Below are positions 1-8,964 of a stretch of DNA of 42,111 bases, piece by piece. Positions within the stretch are counted from its first letter, which is position 1. Every line of letters begins with the position of its first letter. Source of the DNA: a virus; IMG/VR virus record IMGVR_UViG_3300035670_000481, positions 1 to 42,111 of that record; one strand, 5' to 3'. A program made the translations under genes and the position numbers. The notes beneath the pieces are model-generated. The model saw nothing but the letters and a program-made list of their open reading frames with translations, made no database searches and was not told the DNA's origin.

Positions 1-76
1 GGTATTTCGCGACCTTGCGGGAGGGCTAGCGTGAGAAAAAACAAACCGCCCTACTGAGAACGGTTCGCAATAAGAC
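1..76 (+). promoter_or_regulatory. Left end and putative leader/promoter of the late operon
   Basis: The first 13 nt equal the last 13 nt of the window. TAGCGT at 27-32, in the context GGCTAGCGTGAG, matches a gCTANNNT box found ahead of most other plus-strand units, so it may be the -10 element for the packaging genes. A GTG at 31 opens only eight codons before a stop, so I do not call a gene here. No clear -35 element or strong ribosome site is visible. Confidence 0.4.
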
Positions 77-1339
77 ATGACAGCAGACGCCAGCCTCACC
101 ATTGCGATGGCAAAGCGCATCGAGCTGTGGCCGGTGGACCGGCTGACGCCTTACGAGCGCAACGCGCGGACCCACAGCAGCGAGCAGGTGGCGCAGATCG
201 CGGCGTCGATCGTGGAGTTCGGCTTCACCAACCCGATCCTGGTGGACAGCCATGACGGGATCATTGCCGGGCACGGCCGGTTGATGGCCGCGACGGAGTT
301 GGGCTTGAAGACGGTGCCGGTGGTGGTGCTCGACCACCTGAGCGACCGCCAGCGCAAGGCGTACATCCTCGCGGACAACCAGCTGGCGCTCAACGCTGGG
401 TGGGACACCGACCTGCTGCGAGCTGAGCTGCAGGATCTGGCGGAGCAGGATTTCGACCTGAACCTGATTGGCTTCAGCGATGAGGAGCTGGCGGACCTAC
501 TGCCTGAGGTGGAGGAGCTACCGCCGGAGGATGCGGACGCGGTGCCAGAGCCACCAGCTGAGCCGGTGACGAAGCCGGGGGATTTGTGGCTGCTGGGAAA
601 GCATCGGGTGATGTGCGGTGACAGCACATCGCTGACCGAGGTAGAGCGGTTGATGGATGGCAAAAAGGCCGACATGGTGTTCACCGATCCGCCGTATGGC
701 GTGGCCTACGAGGGCGGCCACAAGGACAAGAAGCGCCAGCAGATCCAGAACGACGCGCTGGAGGGCGAGGATCTGACCTCGCTGTTTTACGGCGCATTGA
801 CTGCGGCGGTGACAGCTACAGCAGACCACGCGGCGTTTTATGTCTGGTTTGCATCTGGCAAAAGCGTCGAGACGTTTGCAGCTTTTGCTGAGCTGCCGCT
901 GAAACTGCGCGCGGTGATTCAGTGGTACAAGGTCCGCTCTCCCCTGGGCGCCTTCATGTCTCAGTACATCCCCAACTGCGAGCCCTGCATCTACGCCTAC
1001 AAGGCTGGCTGCTCACCGCAGTGGTATGGACCGACAGACGAGAAGACTGTCTGGGAGCTGCAAAAGGAGTCACGCAATGAGTTTCACCCGACGCAGAAAC
1101 CTGTCGAGCTACCTGAGCGCGCCATCAGCAACAGCAGCAAAAAGGGCCAGCTGGTGCTCGACCTGTTTGGCGGCTCAGGCAGCACGCTGATCGCCTGCGA
1201 AAAGACCGGCCGCCATGCGCGGCTGATGGAGTTGGACCCGCGTTACTGCGACGTGATCGTGAAGCGGTGGCAGGCGTTCACGGGCAAGCGCGCCACGCTG
1301 GAGGCGACGGGTGAGAAGTTCCCTGAGGATGCTGCATGA
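77..1339 (+). CDS. ParB-like domain fused to a DNA methyltransferase (N6-adenine or N4-cytosine)
   Basis: Predicted to methylate phage DNA, either for protection from host restriction or for packaging-linked marking. Residues about 15-110 form a ParB/sulfiredoxin-like domain with the signature GIIAGHGRL (61-69). The catalytic half carries DPPY (204-207), the HPTQKP segment (337-342) and the SAM-binding FGGSGST (364-370). DPPY preceding the SAM motif is the order of beta-class amino-methyltransferases. A second in-frame ATG at 107 gives the more typical start MAKRIELWPV, and neither start has a good ribosome site. The stop overlaps the small terminase start by 4 nt, so it belongs to the packaging operon. 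No cognate restriction enzyme gene is adjacent. The target base and sequence cannot be read from the protein. Confidence 0.9.
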   Translation: MTADASLTIAMAKRIELWPVDRLTPYERNARTHSSEQVAQIAASIVEFGFTNPILVDSHDGIIAGHGRLMAATELGLKTVPVVVLDHLSDRQRKAYILADNQLALNAGWDTDLLRAELQDLAEQDFDLNLIGFSDEELADLLPEVEELPPEDADAVPEPPAEPVTKPGDLWLLGKHRVMCGDSTSLTEVERLMDGKKADMVFTDPPYGVAYEGGHKDKKRQQIQNDALEGEDLTSLFYGALTAAVTATADHAAFYVWFASGKSVETFAAFAELPLKLRAVIQWYKVRSPLGAFMSQYIPNCEPCIYAYKAGCSPQWYGPTDEKTVWELQKESRNEFHPTQKPVELPERAISNSSKKGQLVLDLFGGSGSTLIACEKTGRHARLMELDPRYCDVIVKRWQAFTGKRATLEATGEKFPEDAA

Positions 1340-1854
1340 ACCTGCTCGGCTACGCACAGGATCGAGGGGTTGAGTACACGCAGCTGAGCAAGTGGGCTGG
1401 CCAAGGCCGGTTCACCAGTGATGCGCTGCGCAAGGAAGGTCGCCGGTGGATGGTGGCTGACGCGCAGGAGCTGGACCGGCAGGTGGCCGCGGCTAAGGCG
1501 CCGGACCGTGGCGGGCGTGGCGGTGCGCCGGCGATCGACCAAGCGCTGGTGCAGCAGCAGAACCAGGCCGCGGCGATCCCGTCGTTTGCGCAGTCGCGGG
1601 CGATCAGGGAGGCGTATGCGGCGCGGCTGACGCGGCTGGAGTTCGACCAGAAAAGCGGCAAGCTGGTGGACAAGTCGGAGCTGAAGATGCGGCTGGCGAA
1701 GCTCCACATGGCGGTGCGCGACAGCCTGCGCACGATCCCGGATCGAGTGGCGCCTATCGTGGCGGCCGAGACTGACCAAGCAAAGATCCACGCGATGTTG
1801 CTGAAGGAGATTGGGCAGGCCTTGGAGGGCTTGAGCAGTGCCATCAGCGATTGA
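1336..1854 (+). CDS. Terminase small subunit, Nu1-like
   Basis: Probably recognises the packaging site and recruits the large terminase. The 172-residue protein starts with a short helix-turn-helix-like region (about 1-45: YAQDRGVEYTQLSKWAGQGR), as in lambda gpNu1 and MerR-type folds. A charged helical C-terminal half (about 95-172) is suited to oligomerisation and large-subunit binding. The call rests on that architecture and on its place immediately before the large terminase. It overlaps the methyltransferase by 4 nt (ATGA) and the next gene by 17 nt. Sequence similarity to gpNu1 is weak by eye, so the function is partly positional. Confidence 0.75.
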   Translation: MNLLGYAQDRGVEYTQLSKWAGQGRFTSDALRKEGRRWMVADAQELDRQVAAAKAPDRGGRGGAPAIDQALVQQQNQAAAIPSFAQSRAIREAYAARLTRLEFDQKSGKLVDKSELKMRLAKLHMAVRDSLRTIPDRVAPIVAAETDQAKIHAMLLKEIGQALEGLSSAISD

Positions 1855-3724
1855 CGAGCTGCTGCAGGTCTGCCGCGATGCGCTGCGGTTCGAGGCTGAT
1901 CTGACGGTGAGCCAGTGGGCTGATGCGCATCGGGTGTTATCCGGCAAGGCCAGCGCTGAGCCGGGACCGTGGCGGACGGACCGCACGCCGTACCTCAAGG
2001 AGGTGATGGACTGTCTGAGCACGACAAGCTCGGTGCAGCGGGTGGTGCTGATGGCTGGCGCGCAGCTGGGCAAGACAGAGGGCGGCGCCAACTGGCTGGG
2101 CTATGTGATCGACCACGCGCCGGGGCCGATGCTGATGGTGCAGCCGACCGTGGACATGGCAAAGCGGCTGAGCAAGCAGCGGCTGGAGAGCCTGATCACC
2201 GAGACGCCATGCCTGCGGGACAAGATCGCGCCAGCGCGCAGCCGGGACTCGGGGAACACGATGTTCTCCAAGGAGTATCCGGGCGGAATCATGATTTTGA
2301 CCGGGGCAAACTCGGCCACCGGCCTGCGATCAACGCCGTGCCGCTACATCTTCCTTGATGAGGTGGACGCCTTTCCTGGCGACGTGGACGGCGAGGGCGA
2401 CCCGGTAACGCTGGCGGAACGGCGGAGCACCACGTTCAGCCGGCGGAAGATCTTCATGACCTCCACGCCGACGGTGAAGGACTTCTCGCGGATTGAGGCG
2501 GAGTACCTGCTGAGCGACCAGCGGCGCTACTTCGTGCCATGCCCGTGCTGTGGCGCGATGCAGTGGCTGAAGTGGCCGCAGCTGAAATACCAGGACAACG
2601 AACCGAGCACGGTGCGCTACGAGTGTGAGGCTTGTTGCGAACGATTCTCAGAAAGCCACAAGACACGGATGCTGACGGCGGGCGAATGGCGCGCGACAGC
2701 ACCCGGCGACGGCAAGACTGCAGGGTTCCACATCTCATCGCTCTACAGCCCGCTGGGTTGGAAAAGCTGGGAAGAGGTGGTTGAGGACTTCCTGCGCTCC
2801 AAGGGTGATGCACCGCGGCTGAAGACGTGGGTCAACACGGTGCTCGGCGAGACCTGGGAGGAGGACTACGCCAGCAAGGTGAGCGCAGATGCGCTGCTCG
2901 AGCGCTGTGAGCCCTACCTGGCCGGCAAGCTCCCTGAGGCGGTGCTCACGGTCACGATCGGCGTGGACGTGCAGGGTGGTGGCGGCTCAGCCGGTGATCG
3001 CCTGGCGGTGAGCGTGTGGGGCTGGGGCCGCGGCGAGGAGGGCTGGCTGATCGACCACCAGGAGATCGCGGGCGACCCGTGTCAGGCGGAGGTGTGGAAG
3101 CAGCTTGATCTGCTGGTGCTGCACGAGTGGGAGCACGCCGGTGGCGGCAAGCTGCGGGCGGAAGTGACATGCGTGGACTCCGGCGGCCACGCGACGGCGG
3201 AGGTGTACCAGTACGCGCGGGAGCGCGCTGGTGTGGGCGTGATCGCGATCAAGGGTCAGAGCCAGCGTGGCAAGCCGCCGATCGGCAAGCCGGGCAAGGT
3301 GGACATCAACGCCAAGGGGCAGACGCTGAAGCGCGGCGCGCAGGTGTGGCCGGTGGGTGGCGACACGATCAAGACCACGCTGTTCGGGCGGCTGAAGCAC
3401 AACGAACCCGGCGAGGGTTACCTGCACTTTCATGCGCAGACGGGTGGGGAGTATTTCGAGCAGCTGACGGCTGAGAAGCAGGCGCTGCGGTACGTGAAGG
3501 GATTTCCCGTGAGGGAATGGGTGAAGAAGCCAAGCGCACGGAACGAGGCGTTGGACTGCCTGGTCTACGCCTATGCGGGATTAAATCGGCTCTATTCGCG
3601 GTATGACCGCAGAACAATCTGGGATCAGCTGGAAGCAAGGCTGCAGAAGGCAGCTGATGGTGGCAGCAAGCCGCAGCTAAGATCGGGCAAGGGCAAAGCG
3701 CCTTCGTTCGCTACCAGCTGGTGA
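1838..3724 (+). CDS. Terminase large subunit, GpA family
   Basis: ATP-driven DNA packaging motor and nuclease that cuts concatemers at the packaging site. The 628-residue length fits the lambda gpA family. The ATPase carries Walker A GAQLGKT (74-80) and Walker B FLDEVD (172-177). A cysteine cluster (C235, C237, C238, C263, C266, C267) looks like a zinc-binding insert between the ATPase and nuclease halves. GVDVQ and CVDSGG segments in the C-terminal half fit the RNase H-like nuclease core. The start is GTG, preceded by GGAGG at 1824-1828 with about 9 nt spacing. The GpA family, rather than the TerL_3 or P22 type, suggests cohesive-end packaging. Confidence 0.95.
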   Translation: MPSAIDELLQVCRDALRFEADLTVSQWADAHRVLSGKASAEPGPWRTDRTPYLKEVMDCLSTTSSVQRVVLMAGAQLGKTEGGANWLGYVIDHAPGPMLMVQPTVDMAKRLSKQRLESLITETPCLRDKIAPARSRDSGNTMFSKEYPGGIMILTGANSATGLRSTPCRYIFLDEVDAFPGDVDGEGDPVTLAERRSTTFSRRKIFMTSTPTVKDFSRIEAEYLLSDQRRYFVPCPCCGAMQWLKWPQLKYQDNEPSTVRYECEACCERFSESHKTRMLTAGEWRATAPGDGKTAGFHISSLYSPLGWKSWEEVVEDFLRSKGDAPRLKTWVNTVLGETWEEDYASKVSADALLERCEPYLAGKLPEAVLTVTIGVDVQGGGGSAGDRLAVSVWGWGRGEEGWLIDHQEIAGDPCQAEVWKQLDLLVLHEWEHAGGGKLRAEVTCVDSGGHATAEVYQYARERAGVGVIAIKGQSQRGKPPIGKPGKVDINAKGQTLKRGAQVWPVGGDTIKTTLFGRLKHNEPGEGYLHFHAQTGGEYFEQLTAEKQALRYVKGFPVREWVKKPSARNEALDCLVYAYAGLNRLYSRYDRRTIWDQLEARLQKAADGGSKPQLRSGKGKAPSFATSW

Positions 3725-3728
3725 GGCC

Positions 3729-4319
3729 GTGAACATCCCCGCGCAAATCAGGGCCGGTGACACGGTGACGTGGCGCGATGAGGCGGCACGCGACAACCTT
3801 GGCGCTGCGATCGATGGCAGCAATCATGGGCTGACCTACTACCTGCGCACGAACCACAACCATCAGGGCGCGACGGTGGCTGGCGTAACGGTGGCGGGCA
3901 CCCCAGCGGGCAGCGGGTGGACCTTCACGATCGCCGCGGCCACCACCGACGGCTTCGTGGCGGATCAGTGGTACTGGCAGGCGGTGGCAACGGCCAACGT
4001 TGGTGGCGCTGTGACCACGATCGGCGCTGGTCAGCTGACGGTGCTGGCCGGGCTGGACTACACCGGCCAGCCGAGCGCGTTCGATGGCCGCTCGCAGGCG
4101 CAGAAGGATCTCGAAGCGGTGCAGGCGGCGATCCGCGCGATCGTCTCCGGCGGCGTGGTGCAGGAGTACAAGATCGGCACCCGCAGCCTGAAGAAGTACG
4201 AAATGGCGGACCTGATCCAGCTGGAAAGCAAGCTGAAGGCGGAGGTTAAGCGCGAACAGGCGGCCACAATGGTCGCAAATGGGCTCGGAAGCCCGCACAA
4301 CCTGTTCGTGAGGTTCTGA
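3729..4319 (+). CDS. gpW-like head-tail connector with an N-terminal beta-rich extension
   Basis: The 196-residue protein sits between terminase and portal, where lambda carries W. The C-terminal part (about 115-180) is helical, with the pattern DLEAVQAAIRAIVSGG then GTRSLKKYEMADLIQLESKL, which resembles the short gpW/head-completion family. The first ~110 residues are Gly/Ala/Thr-rich beta-type sequence (GDTVTWRD..., GSGWTFTIAAATTDG), perhaps an immunoglobulin-like or decoration domain, and are extra compared with 68-residue gpW. The start is GTG at 3729, 5 nt after the terminase stop, and the stop overlaps the portal ATG by one base. The connector role is inferred from the C-terminal pattern and position. 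Confidence 0.6.
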   Translation: MNIPAQIRAGDTVTWRDEAARDNLGAAIDGSNHGLTYYLRTNHNHQGATVAGVTVAGTPAGSGWTFTIAAATTDGFVADQWYWQAVATANVGGAVTTIGAGQLTVLAGLDYTGQPSAFDGRSQAQKDLEAVQAAIRAIVSGGVVQEYKIGTRSLKKYEMADLIQLESKLKAEVKREQAATMVANGLGSPHNLFVRF

Positions 4320-5857
4320 TGGGCGTCCGCAGCGCGATTCTGGGCTGGCTGCAGCGCGGCACCCCCGAACCGGTAAAGGCACCGCGGCGGCGGATGTATG
4401 AGGGCGCGAAGTTCTCGCGGCTGACGGCTGACTGGGTGACGGGCAACACCAGCGCCGACAGCGAGGTGTACGGCTCAGCGCAGAAGCTGCGCGATCGGGC
4501 ACGTCAGCTGTGCCGGGACAACGACTACGCCAGGCAGGCGCTGCGTGCCATTGAGGGCAACGTGGTGGGGCAGGGCATCCCGTTCCAGGCGCAGGTGCGG
4601 ATGCTGCGCGGCGGCCGGCTGGACTCCGGCGTGAACGATCAGATCGAGCAGGCATGGCGCCAGTGGACGAAGGCGCGGCACTGCCACACGGGCGGGAAGC
4701 TGACGTTCCACGACATCGAGCGGCTGGTGGTGCGGGCGTGCGCCGAGTCGGGCGAGGTGTTCGTGCGGCTGGTGAAACAGCCGTTCGGCGGCAGCAGTGT
4801 GCCGCTGGCGATCGAGGTGCTTGAGGCTGATCTGCTGGATGACGGTCTGAACGGCCGCAGCCAGCAGGGCAATGAGATCAGGATGGGCGTCGAGGTGGAC
4901 ACTTGGGGCCGCCCGGTGGCCTATCACTTCCTCGCCTATCATCCCGGTGATTATCAGTTCAGCAACCAGCAGATCTCGACCCAGCGCCACAAGCGCGTGC
5001 CGGCCGAGGAGGTGATCCACCTCTACCGGATGGAGCGGCCGGGTCAGACCCGCGGCGTGACGTGGTTCGCCAGCGCGATCCAGCGGCTGCATCACCTGCA
5101 GGGCTACGAGCAGGCCGAGGTGGTGCGCGCGCGCGCGAGCTCCGCACTGATGGGCTTTATCACCAGCCCCGAGGGTGAGCTTCAGGGCGATGAGGTGATG
5201 AACGGCGAGCGGGTGTCGAATTTCGAGCCCGGCGTGTTCAAGTATCTGGCGCCCGGCGAGTCGGTGAGCGTGCCGCAACTGGATGCCCCGGACGGGCAGT
5301 TCGAGCCGTTCCTGCGCGCGATGCTGCGCGCGATGGCGGCCGGTGTCGGCTGCAGCTACGAGACGATCAGCCGCGACTTCAGCCAGACAAACTACTCGAG
5401 CAGCCGGCTGAGCCTGCTGGAGGACCGCGACCACTGGCGCATCCTGCAGAACTGGCTGATCGAGAACCTGCACCAGCGCGTTTTCGATGCCTGGCTCGAC
5501 ATGGCCGTGCTGAGCGGTGCGCTGCCCCTGCCGAACTACGAGATGCAGGCCGATCGCTACAAGGCGGTGCGGTGGATGCCGCGCGGCTGGGCGTGGGTGG
5601 ATCCGGCCAAGGAGGTGGAGGCCTACGCGCTGGCGGTGCGCAACGGCTTCAAGACGCTGAGCGAGGTGGTCGCGGAGCAGGGCGGCGACCTCGAGGAGCT
5701 GATGCGCGCACGCCGGCAGGAGCTGGATGAGGCCGAGCAGCTGGACCTGAAGTTTGACACCGATCCGGGCGCCGATGCAGTGCCGGCCGGTAACGCAGCG
5801 GCAGCGAACGATAATGGAACGGACAACCCGGACACCACCGATGGATCTATCGCGTGA
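4319..5857 (+). CDS. Portal protein, lambda gpB family
   Basis: Forms the dodecameric ring at the head vertex through which DNA enters and leaves. The 512 residues match the lambda-family portal in length and pattern. The N-terminus has YEGAKFSRLTADW and the GSAQKLRDRARQLCRDNDYARQALRAIEGNVVG segment, which is characteristic of this family. A central VLEADLLDD and a YRMERPGQTRGVTWFASAI clip/stem region follow. The C-terminus is acidic and low-complexity. It overlaps the preceding stop by one base (TGATG), and the capsid gene begins inside its last 17 nt. Confidence 0.95.
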   Translation: MGVRSAILGWLQRGTPEPVKAPRRRMYEGAKFSRLTADWVTGNTSADSEVYGSAQKLRDRARQLCRDNDYARQALRAIEGNVVGQGIPFQAQVRMLRGGRLDSGVNDQIEQAWRQWTKARHCHTGGKLTFHDIERLVVRACAESGEVFVRLVKQPFGGSSVPLAIEVLEADLLDDGLNGRSQQGNEIRMGVEVDTWGRPVAYHFLAYHPGDYQFSNQQISTQRHKRVPAEEVIHLYRMERPGQTRGVTWFASAIQRLHHLQGYEQAEVVRARASSALMGFITSPEGELQGDEVMNGERVSNFEPGVFKYLAPGESVSVPQLDAPDGQFEPFLRAMLRAMAAGVGCSYETISRDFSQTNYSSSRLSLLEDRDHWRILQNWLIENLHQRVFDAWLDMAVLSGALPLPNYEMQADRYKAVRWMPRGWAWVDPAKEVEAYALAVRNGFKTLSEVVAEQGGDLEELMRARRQELDEAEQLDLKFDTDPGADAVPAGNAAAANDNGTDNPDTTDGSIA

Positions 5858-7637
5858 CCTTGAAGGGCAACTGTTGAAACGCTCTGAGGTTGCTGACTTC
5901 ACGGTCAGCGAAGATGAGCGGTCGATTGAGTTCCCCTTCTCGAGCGAGTTTCCCGTCGCTCGCTACTTCGGCAATGAAGTGCTGCAGCACGATGAGCGCA
6001 GCGCTGACCTGTCGCGTCTGAATGACTCGGCACCGCTGCTGTTCAACCACGACCCGAACAAGGTGATCGGCGTGGTGGAGCGCGCCTGGATCGACGGCAA
6101 GAAGAAGCGTGGCTATGCCACGGTGAAGTTCAGCCGTAACGCCTTCGCGCAGGAAGTGCTGGCGGATGTACGCGACGGCGTGCTGCGTAATGTGAGCTTC
6201 GGCTACGCGATCAACGACATGGAGCAACGCGGCAGCGGTGATTTCGTCGCTACTAGCTGGGCTCCCTACGAGATCAGCGTGGTTAGCATACCTGCAGACC
6301 CCACTGTGGGTATGGGTCGGTCTCTTGAGACCGATCCTGCGGCCCCAGCCGCATCACCAACCCCCGAAACAGAACCTGAGGTTCCGATGGAAAACACCCC
6401 CGACATCTCGGCGGTGCGGGCTGAAGCGGCTGCTGAGGCTGCCAAAGCTGAGCGCGCTCGCATCTCCGGCATCACTGCTCTGACCGAAAAGCACGGCATG
6501 GCTGATCTGGGCCGCCAGCTGATCGAGGGTGGCCGCAGCCTCGACGAGGCTCGCGCTGCTGTGCTCGAGAAAATCGGCGCCAAGGTTGAACCCGTGGCTG
6601 AGAAGGCCTCCGATGTTGGCCTGACCGAGAAGGAGGTGCGCAGCTTTTCCTTCCAGCGCGCCATCAACGCACTGGCCAACCCCCAAGACCGCAAGCTGTG
6701 GGAAGCCGCTGCATTCGAGCGTGAGTGCTCCGAAGCTGCTGCCGCCAAGGCCGGCAAGACCGCGCAGGGCATCATGGTGCCCAACGAGGTGCTGCGCCGC
6801 GACCTGACCGTGGCCACCGCCGCATCGGCTGGTGATATGGTCGGCACCGACTTCCGCCCCGGCTCCTTCATCGAGCTGCTGCGCAATCGCTCCGCCCTTG
6901 CTGGTCTGGGCGTCGGTTCCCTGACTGGCCTCAGCGGCAACGTGGCGATCCCCCGCCAGACCGGCGCCGCCACCGCCTACTGGGTGGCTGAGTCCGGTGC
7001 TCCCACCGAGAGCAACCAGACCGTCGATCAGGTGAACCTGAGCCCCAAGACCGTGGGCGCCTTCACCGACTACAGCCGCCGCCTGATGCTGCAATCCAGC
7101 ATCGACGTGGAGCAGATGATCCGCCAGGATCTCGCCACCGTGCTGGCGCTTGAGATCGACCGCGTGGGTCTCTACGGACTGGGCAACTCCAACCAGCCTC
7201 TGGGCATCAAGCTCACCACCGGCATCAACACCGTGAACTTCGGTGCTGCCACCCCCACCTACGCCGAGGTGGTGGACATGGAGAGCCAGATCGCTGCCGA
7301 CAACGCCGACATCGGCGCCATGGCCTACCTGATGAACGCCTCCATGCGCGGCGCTCTGAAGACGAAGGACAAGGGCACCGACACCGGCGCTTATGTGTTC
7401 GAGCCCGGCGGCACCGTGAACGGCTACAACGCCGTGGTGTCCAACCAGGTGGCCTCCGGCGACATCTTCTTCGCCGTCTGGAGCCAGCTGATCATGGCGA
7501 TGTGGTCCGGCCTGGATCTGACCGTGGATCCCTACACCCACAGCACCAGCGGCACGGTGCGCGTGGTGGCTCTGCAGGATGTGGACTTCGCCGTCCGTCA
7601 TCCTGAGGCCTTCTGCCGCGGCGCCGACACTCTCTGA
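5841..7637 (+). CDS. Prohead protease fused to HK97-fold major capsid protein
   Basis: One reading frame carries both the maturation protease and the shell protein. From the ATG at 5841, residues 10-130 form an S78/U35-type protease with LLFNHD (His70) and RNVSFGY (Ser119), as expected for the His/Ser catalytic residues. Residues about 165-270 are Ala/Glu-rich and helical, like the scaffold (delta) region. The remainder is an HK97-fold capsid (AIPRQTGAATAYWVAESG, DLATVLALEIDRVGLYG, and the final VDFAVRHPEAF). Upstream in-frame ATGs at 5814 and 5754 are possible, but 5841 gives the smallest overlap with portal. An internal ATG at 6387 follows GAGG by 5 nt and could make a separate scaffold-capsid product. 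Confidence 0.93.
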   Translation: MDLSRDLEGQLLKRSEVADFTVSEDERSIEFPFSSEFPVARYFGNEVLQHDERSADLSRLNDSAPLLFNHDPNKVIGVVERAWIDGKKKRGYATVKFSRNAFAQEVLADVRDGVLRNVSFGYAINDMEQRGSGDFVATSWAPYEISVVSIPADPTVGMGRSLETDPAAPAASPTPETEPEVPMENTPDISAVRAEAAAEAAKAERARISGITALTEKHGMADLGRQLIEGGRSLDEARAAVLEKIGAKVEPVAEKASDVGLTEKEVRSFSFQRAINALANPQDRKLWEAAAFERECSEAAAAKAGKTAQGIMVPNEVLRRDLTVATAASAGDMVGTDFRPGSFIELLRNRSALAGLGVGSLTGLSGNVAIPRQTGAATAYWVAESGAPTESNQTVDQVNLSPKTVGAFTDYSRRLMLQSSIDVEQMIRQDLATVLALEIDRVGLYGLGNSNQPLGIKLTTGINTVNFGAATPTYAEVVDMESQIAADNADIGAMAYLMNASMRGALKTKDKGTDTGAYVFEPGGTVNGYNAVVSNQVASGDIFFAVWSQLIMAMWSGLDLTVDPYTHSTSGTVRVVALQDVDFAVRHPEAFCRGADTL

Positions 7638-7650
7638 TCTGATGGAGGCA

Positions 7651-7675
7651 GGGCGGCTTAACGGCCGCCCTTTTT
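7651..7675 (+). terminator. Rho-independent terminator after the capsid gene
   Basis: A perfect 7-bp stem GGGCGGC/GCCGCCC (7651-7657 and 7664-7670) with a 6-nt loop is followed directly by five T residues (7671-7675). It fills the 42-nt gap between the capsid stop and the next ATG, so it probably lowers transcription of downstream tail genes relative to capsid. Confidence 0.85.
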
Positions 7676-7679
7676 CGCA

Positions 7680-7898
7680 ATGAAGATCAGAATCCTGCGC
7701 GACACTGTTGCCGGTGGTCAGTCGGTCAAGGCCGGCGATGTGGTGGAGGCCTCCGAGGCTGACATCCGCTACCTGGTGGCAGTGAAGAAGGCGGAGCTGG
7801 CACCCGAGCCCGAGCCCGCCCCTGAGCCTGTGGAGGCTCCCAAACGCAAACCCCGCACCAAGGTGACCACCGATGGCGATCTACCAGCAGACGATTGA
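7680..7898 (+). CDS. Small protein downstream of capsid (DUF7210-like)
   Basis: The 72-residue product has a compact N-terminal domain (MKIRILRDTVAGGQSVKAGDVVEASEAD pattern, residues 1-40) followed by a Pro/Glu repeat (PEPEPAPEPVE) and a basic segment. Short proteins with this 'RDTVAGG...GDVVE' opening commonly follow the capsid gene in siphophages. The function is unknown, with a head-associated or assembly role likely from position. It starts right after the terminator and overlaps the next gene by 26 nt. Confidence 0.7.
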   Translation: MKIRILRDTVAGGQSVKAGDVVEASEADIRYLVAVKKAELAPEPEPAPEPVEAPKRKPRTKVTTDGDLPADD

Positions 7899-8262
7899 GA
7901 AGCTGCAGCACTTCCCGCTGCACCCCGTTGGGCAGGAGACTGCCACCTTCACCGGCGCTACCACCAACATCGCCGACCTGAAGGACTTCGACGGCGAGAT
8001 CCAGATCATCCTGGACTCTGGCGCTGCTGCTGCTTCCGGCACCATGACCGGCAAGATCCAGCACAGCGACACCACCACCTCCGGTGACTTCACCGATGTG
8101 ACCGGTGGCGGTTTCACCGCTGTGGCTCAGGAAGCCAGCAAGCAGGTGAAGACCCTGAACCGCGATGAGCTGAAGCGCTACATCCGCTTCGTCGGCACCA
8201 TCGCCTCCAGCGGCACCACCACCTACTCGGTCAACGGCTACGGACTGAAGAAGTACGGCTGA
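7873..8262 (+). CDS. Putative head decoration or accessory structural protein
   Basis: This 129-residue protein is rich in Thr, Ser, Gly and Ala, with an alternating beta pattern (TATFTGATTNIADLKDF, EIQIILDSGAAAASG, YIRFVGTIASSGTTTYSVNGYGLK). No enzymatic motif is visible. Its place between capsid and the FII-like joining gene is where decoration proteins are often found. AAGGTG precedes the ATG by 7-8 nt, and the stop overlaps the next ATG (TGATG). The role is inferred from composition and position only. Confidence 0.55.
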   Translation: MAIYQQTIEKLQHFPLHPVGQETATFTGATTNIADLKDFDGEIQIILDSGAAAASGTMTGKIQHSDTTTSGDFTDVTGGGFTAVAQEASKQVKTLNRDELKRYIRFVGTIASSGTTTYSVNGYGLKKYG

Positions 8263-8540
8263 TGGCGATCACCGAGGATCTGAACGGATTTCTCGACGAC
8301 TTCGGCGTCAGCTGCACGGCTGGCGCCGTTTCGGCGTTGGGCATCCTCGACATGCCGAGCCAGATCATTTCTGGCGACATGGTGCTGAGCACTGACTACT
8401 CGCTGACCGCTCGCACGGCGGACTTCGGCGGCCTGAAATACGGCGACGCGATCACAGTGGCTGGCGTGGCCTACACGGTGCGCGAGACGCGGCTGATCGA
8501 TGACGGCGCCTTCGTTGAGATCGGATTGCAGAAGGTATGA
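8262..8540 (+). CDS. Head-tail joining protein, FII-like
   Basis: The 92-residue protein fits the lambda gpFII family, which forms the interface between completed head and tail. The family pattern is visible in DLNGFLDDFG near the N-terminus and in YGDAITVAGVAYTVRETRLIDDG, where a beta-barrel strand leads to the terminal FVEIGLQKV. It overlaps both neighbours (TGATG upstream, ATGA downstream). In lambda, gene Z lies between FII and U. Here the FII-like and U-like genes abut, and a Z-like gene lies at 41201. Confidence 0.75.
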   Translation: MAITEDLNGFLDDFGVSCTAGAVSALGILDMPSQIISGDMVLSTDYSLTARTADFGGLKYGDAITVAGVAYTVRETRLIDDGAFVEIGLQKV

Positions 8541-8962
8541 CCACCAAGCGTGAAACGATCCTGGCCGCTGTCCGCACAGCGCTGACGGGCACCACCGGCG
8601 TGAGCACGCGGATCTACCGCAGCCGCGTGGAGCCGGTGAGCCGTGCCGAGAGTCCGGCGCTGGTGGTGGAGCCCCTCAGCGACACGGCGGCGCAGAACAC
8701 GGCGCTGCCGACGCTTGACTGGTCGATGATCGTGCGCGTGACCGTGATCGTGCGCGGTGCGGTGCCCGATCAGCTGGCGGATCCGATCATCGAGAGCCTG
8801 CACGGCAAGCTGATGGCTGACCTCACGCTGGGCGGTTACGCGATCGACATCCAGCCGATCGGCGTGACCTTCAACTTCACAGAAGCGGACGGCGCAGCTG
8901 GAGAAATCCAGTGCGACTATCGTGTGATGTATCGAACCTCCGTCACAAATCTGGCGAGCTGA
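8537..8962 (+). CDS. Tail terminator protein, gpU-like
   Basis: The 141-residue product probably caps the tail tube and provides the surface for head attachment. Features fitting minor tail U-type proteins are the N-terminal amphipathic helix (TKRETILAAVRTALTG), a RSRVEPVSRAESPALVVEP strand region, and a VRVTVIVRGAVPDQLADPIIESLHGKL helix after the central sheet. It overlaps the FII-like gene by 4 nt. Assignment is by pattern and gene order. Confidence 0.7.
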   Translation: MTTKRETILAAVRTALTGTTGVSTRIYRSRVEPVSRAESPALVVEPLSDTAAQNTALPTLDWSMIVRVTVIVRGAVPDQLADPIIESLHGKLMADLTLGGYAIDIQPIGVTFNFTEADGAAGEIQCDYRVMYRTSVTNLAS

Positions 8963-8964
8963 TC

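Noticed and set aside
4475-5902. Long minus-strand open frame (475 codons) opposite the portal gene
   Set aside because: It is a GC-driven shadow of the portal gene; its His/Leu/Arg/Ala-rich translation has no domain.
6354-7601. Long minus-strand open frame (415 codons) opposite the capsid gene
   Set aside because: Composition is Gly/His/Ala-rich with no fold, and it lies fully antisense to the protease-capsid gene.
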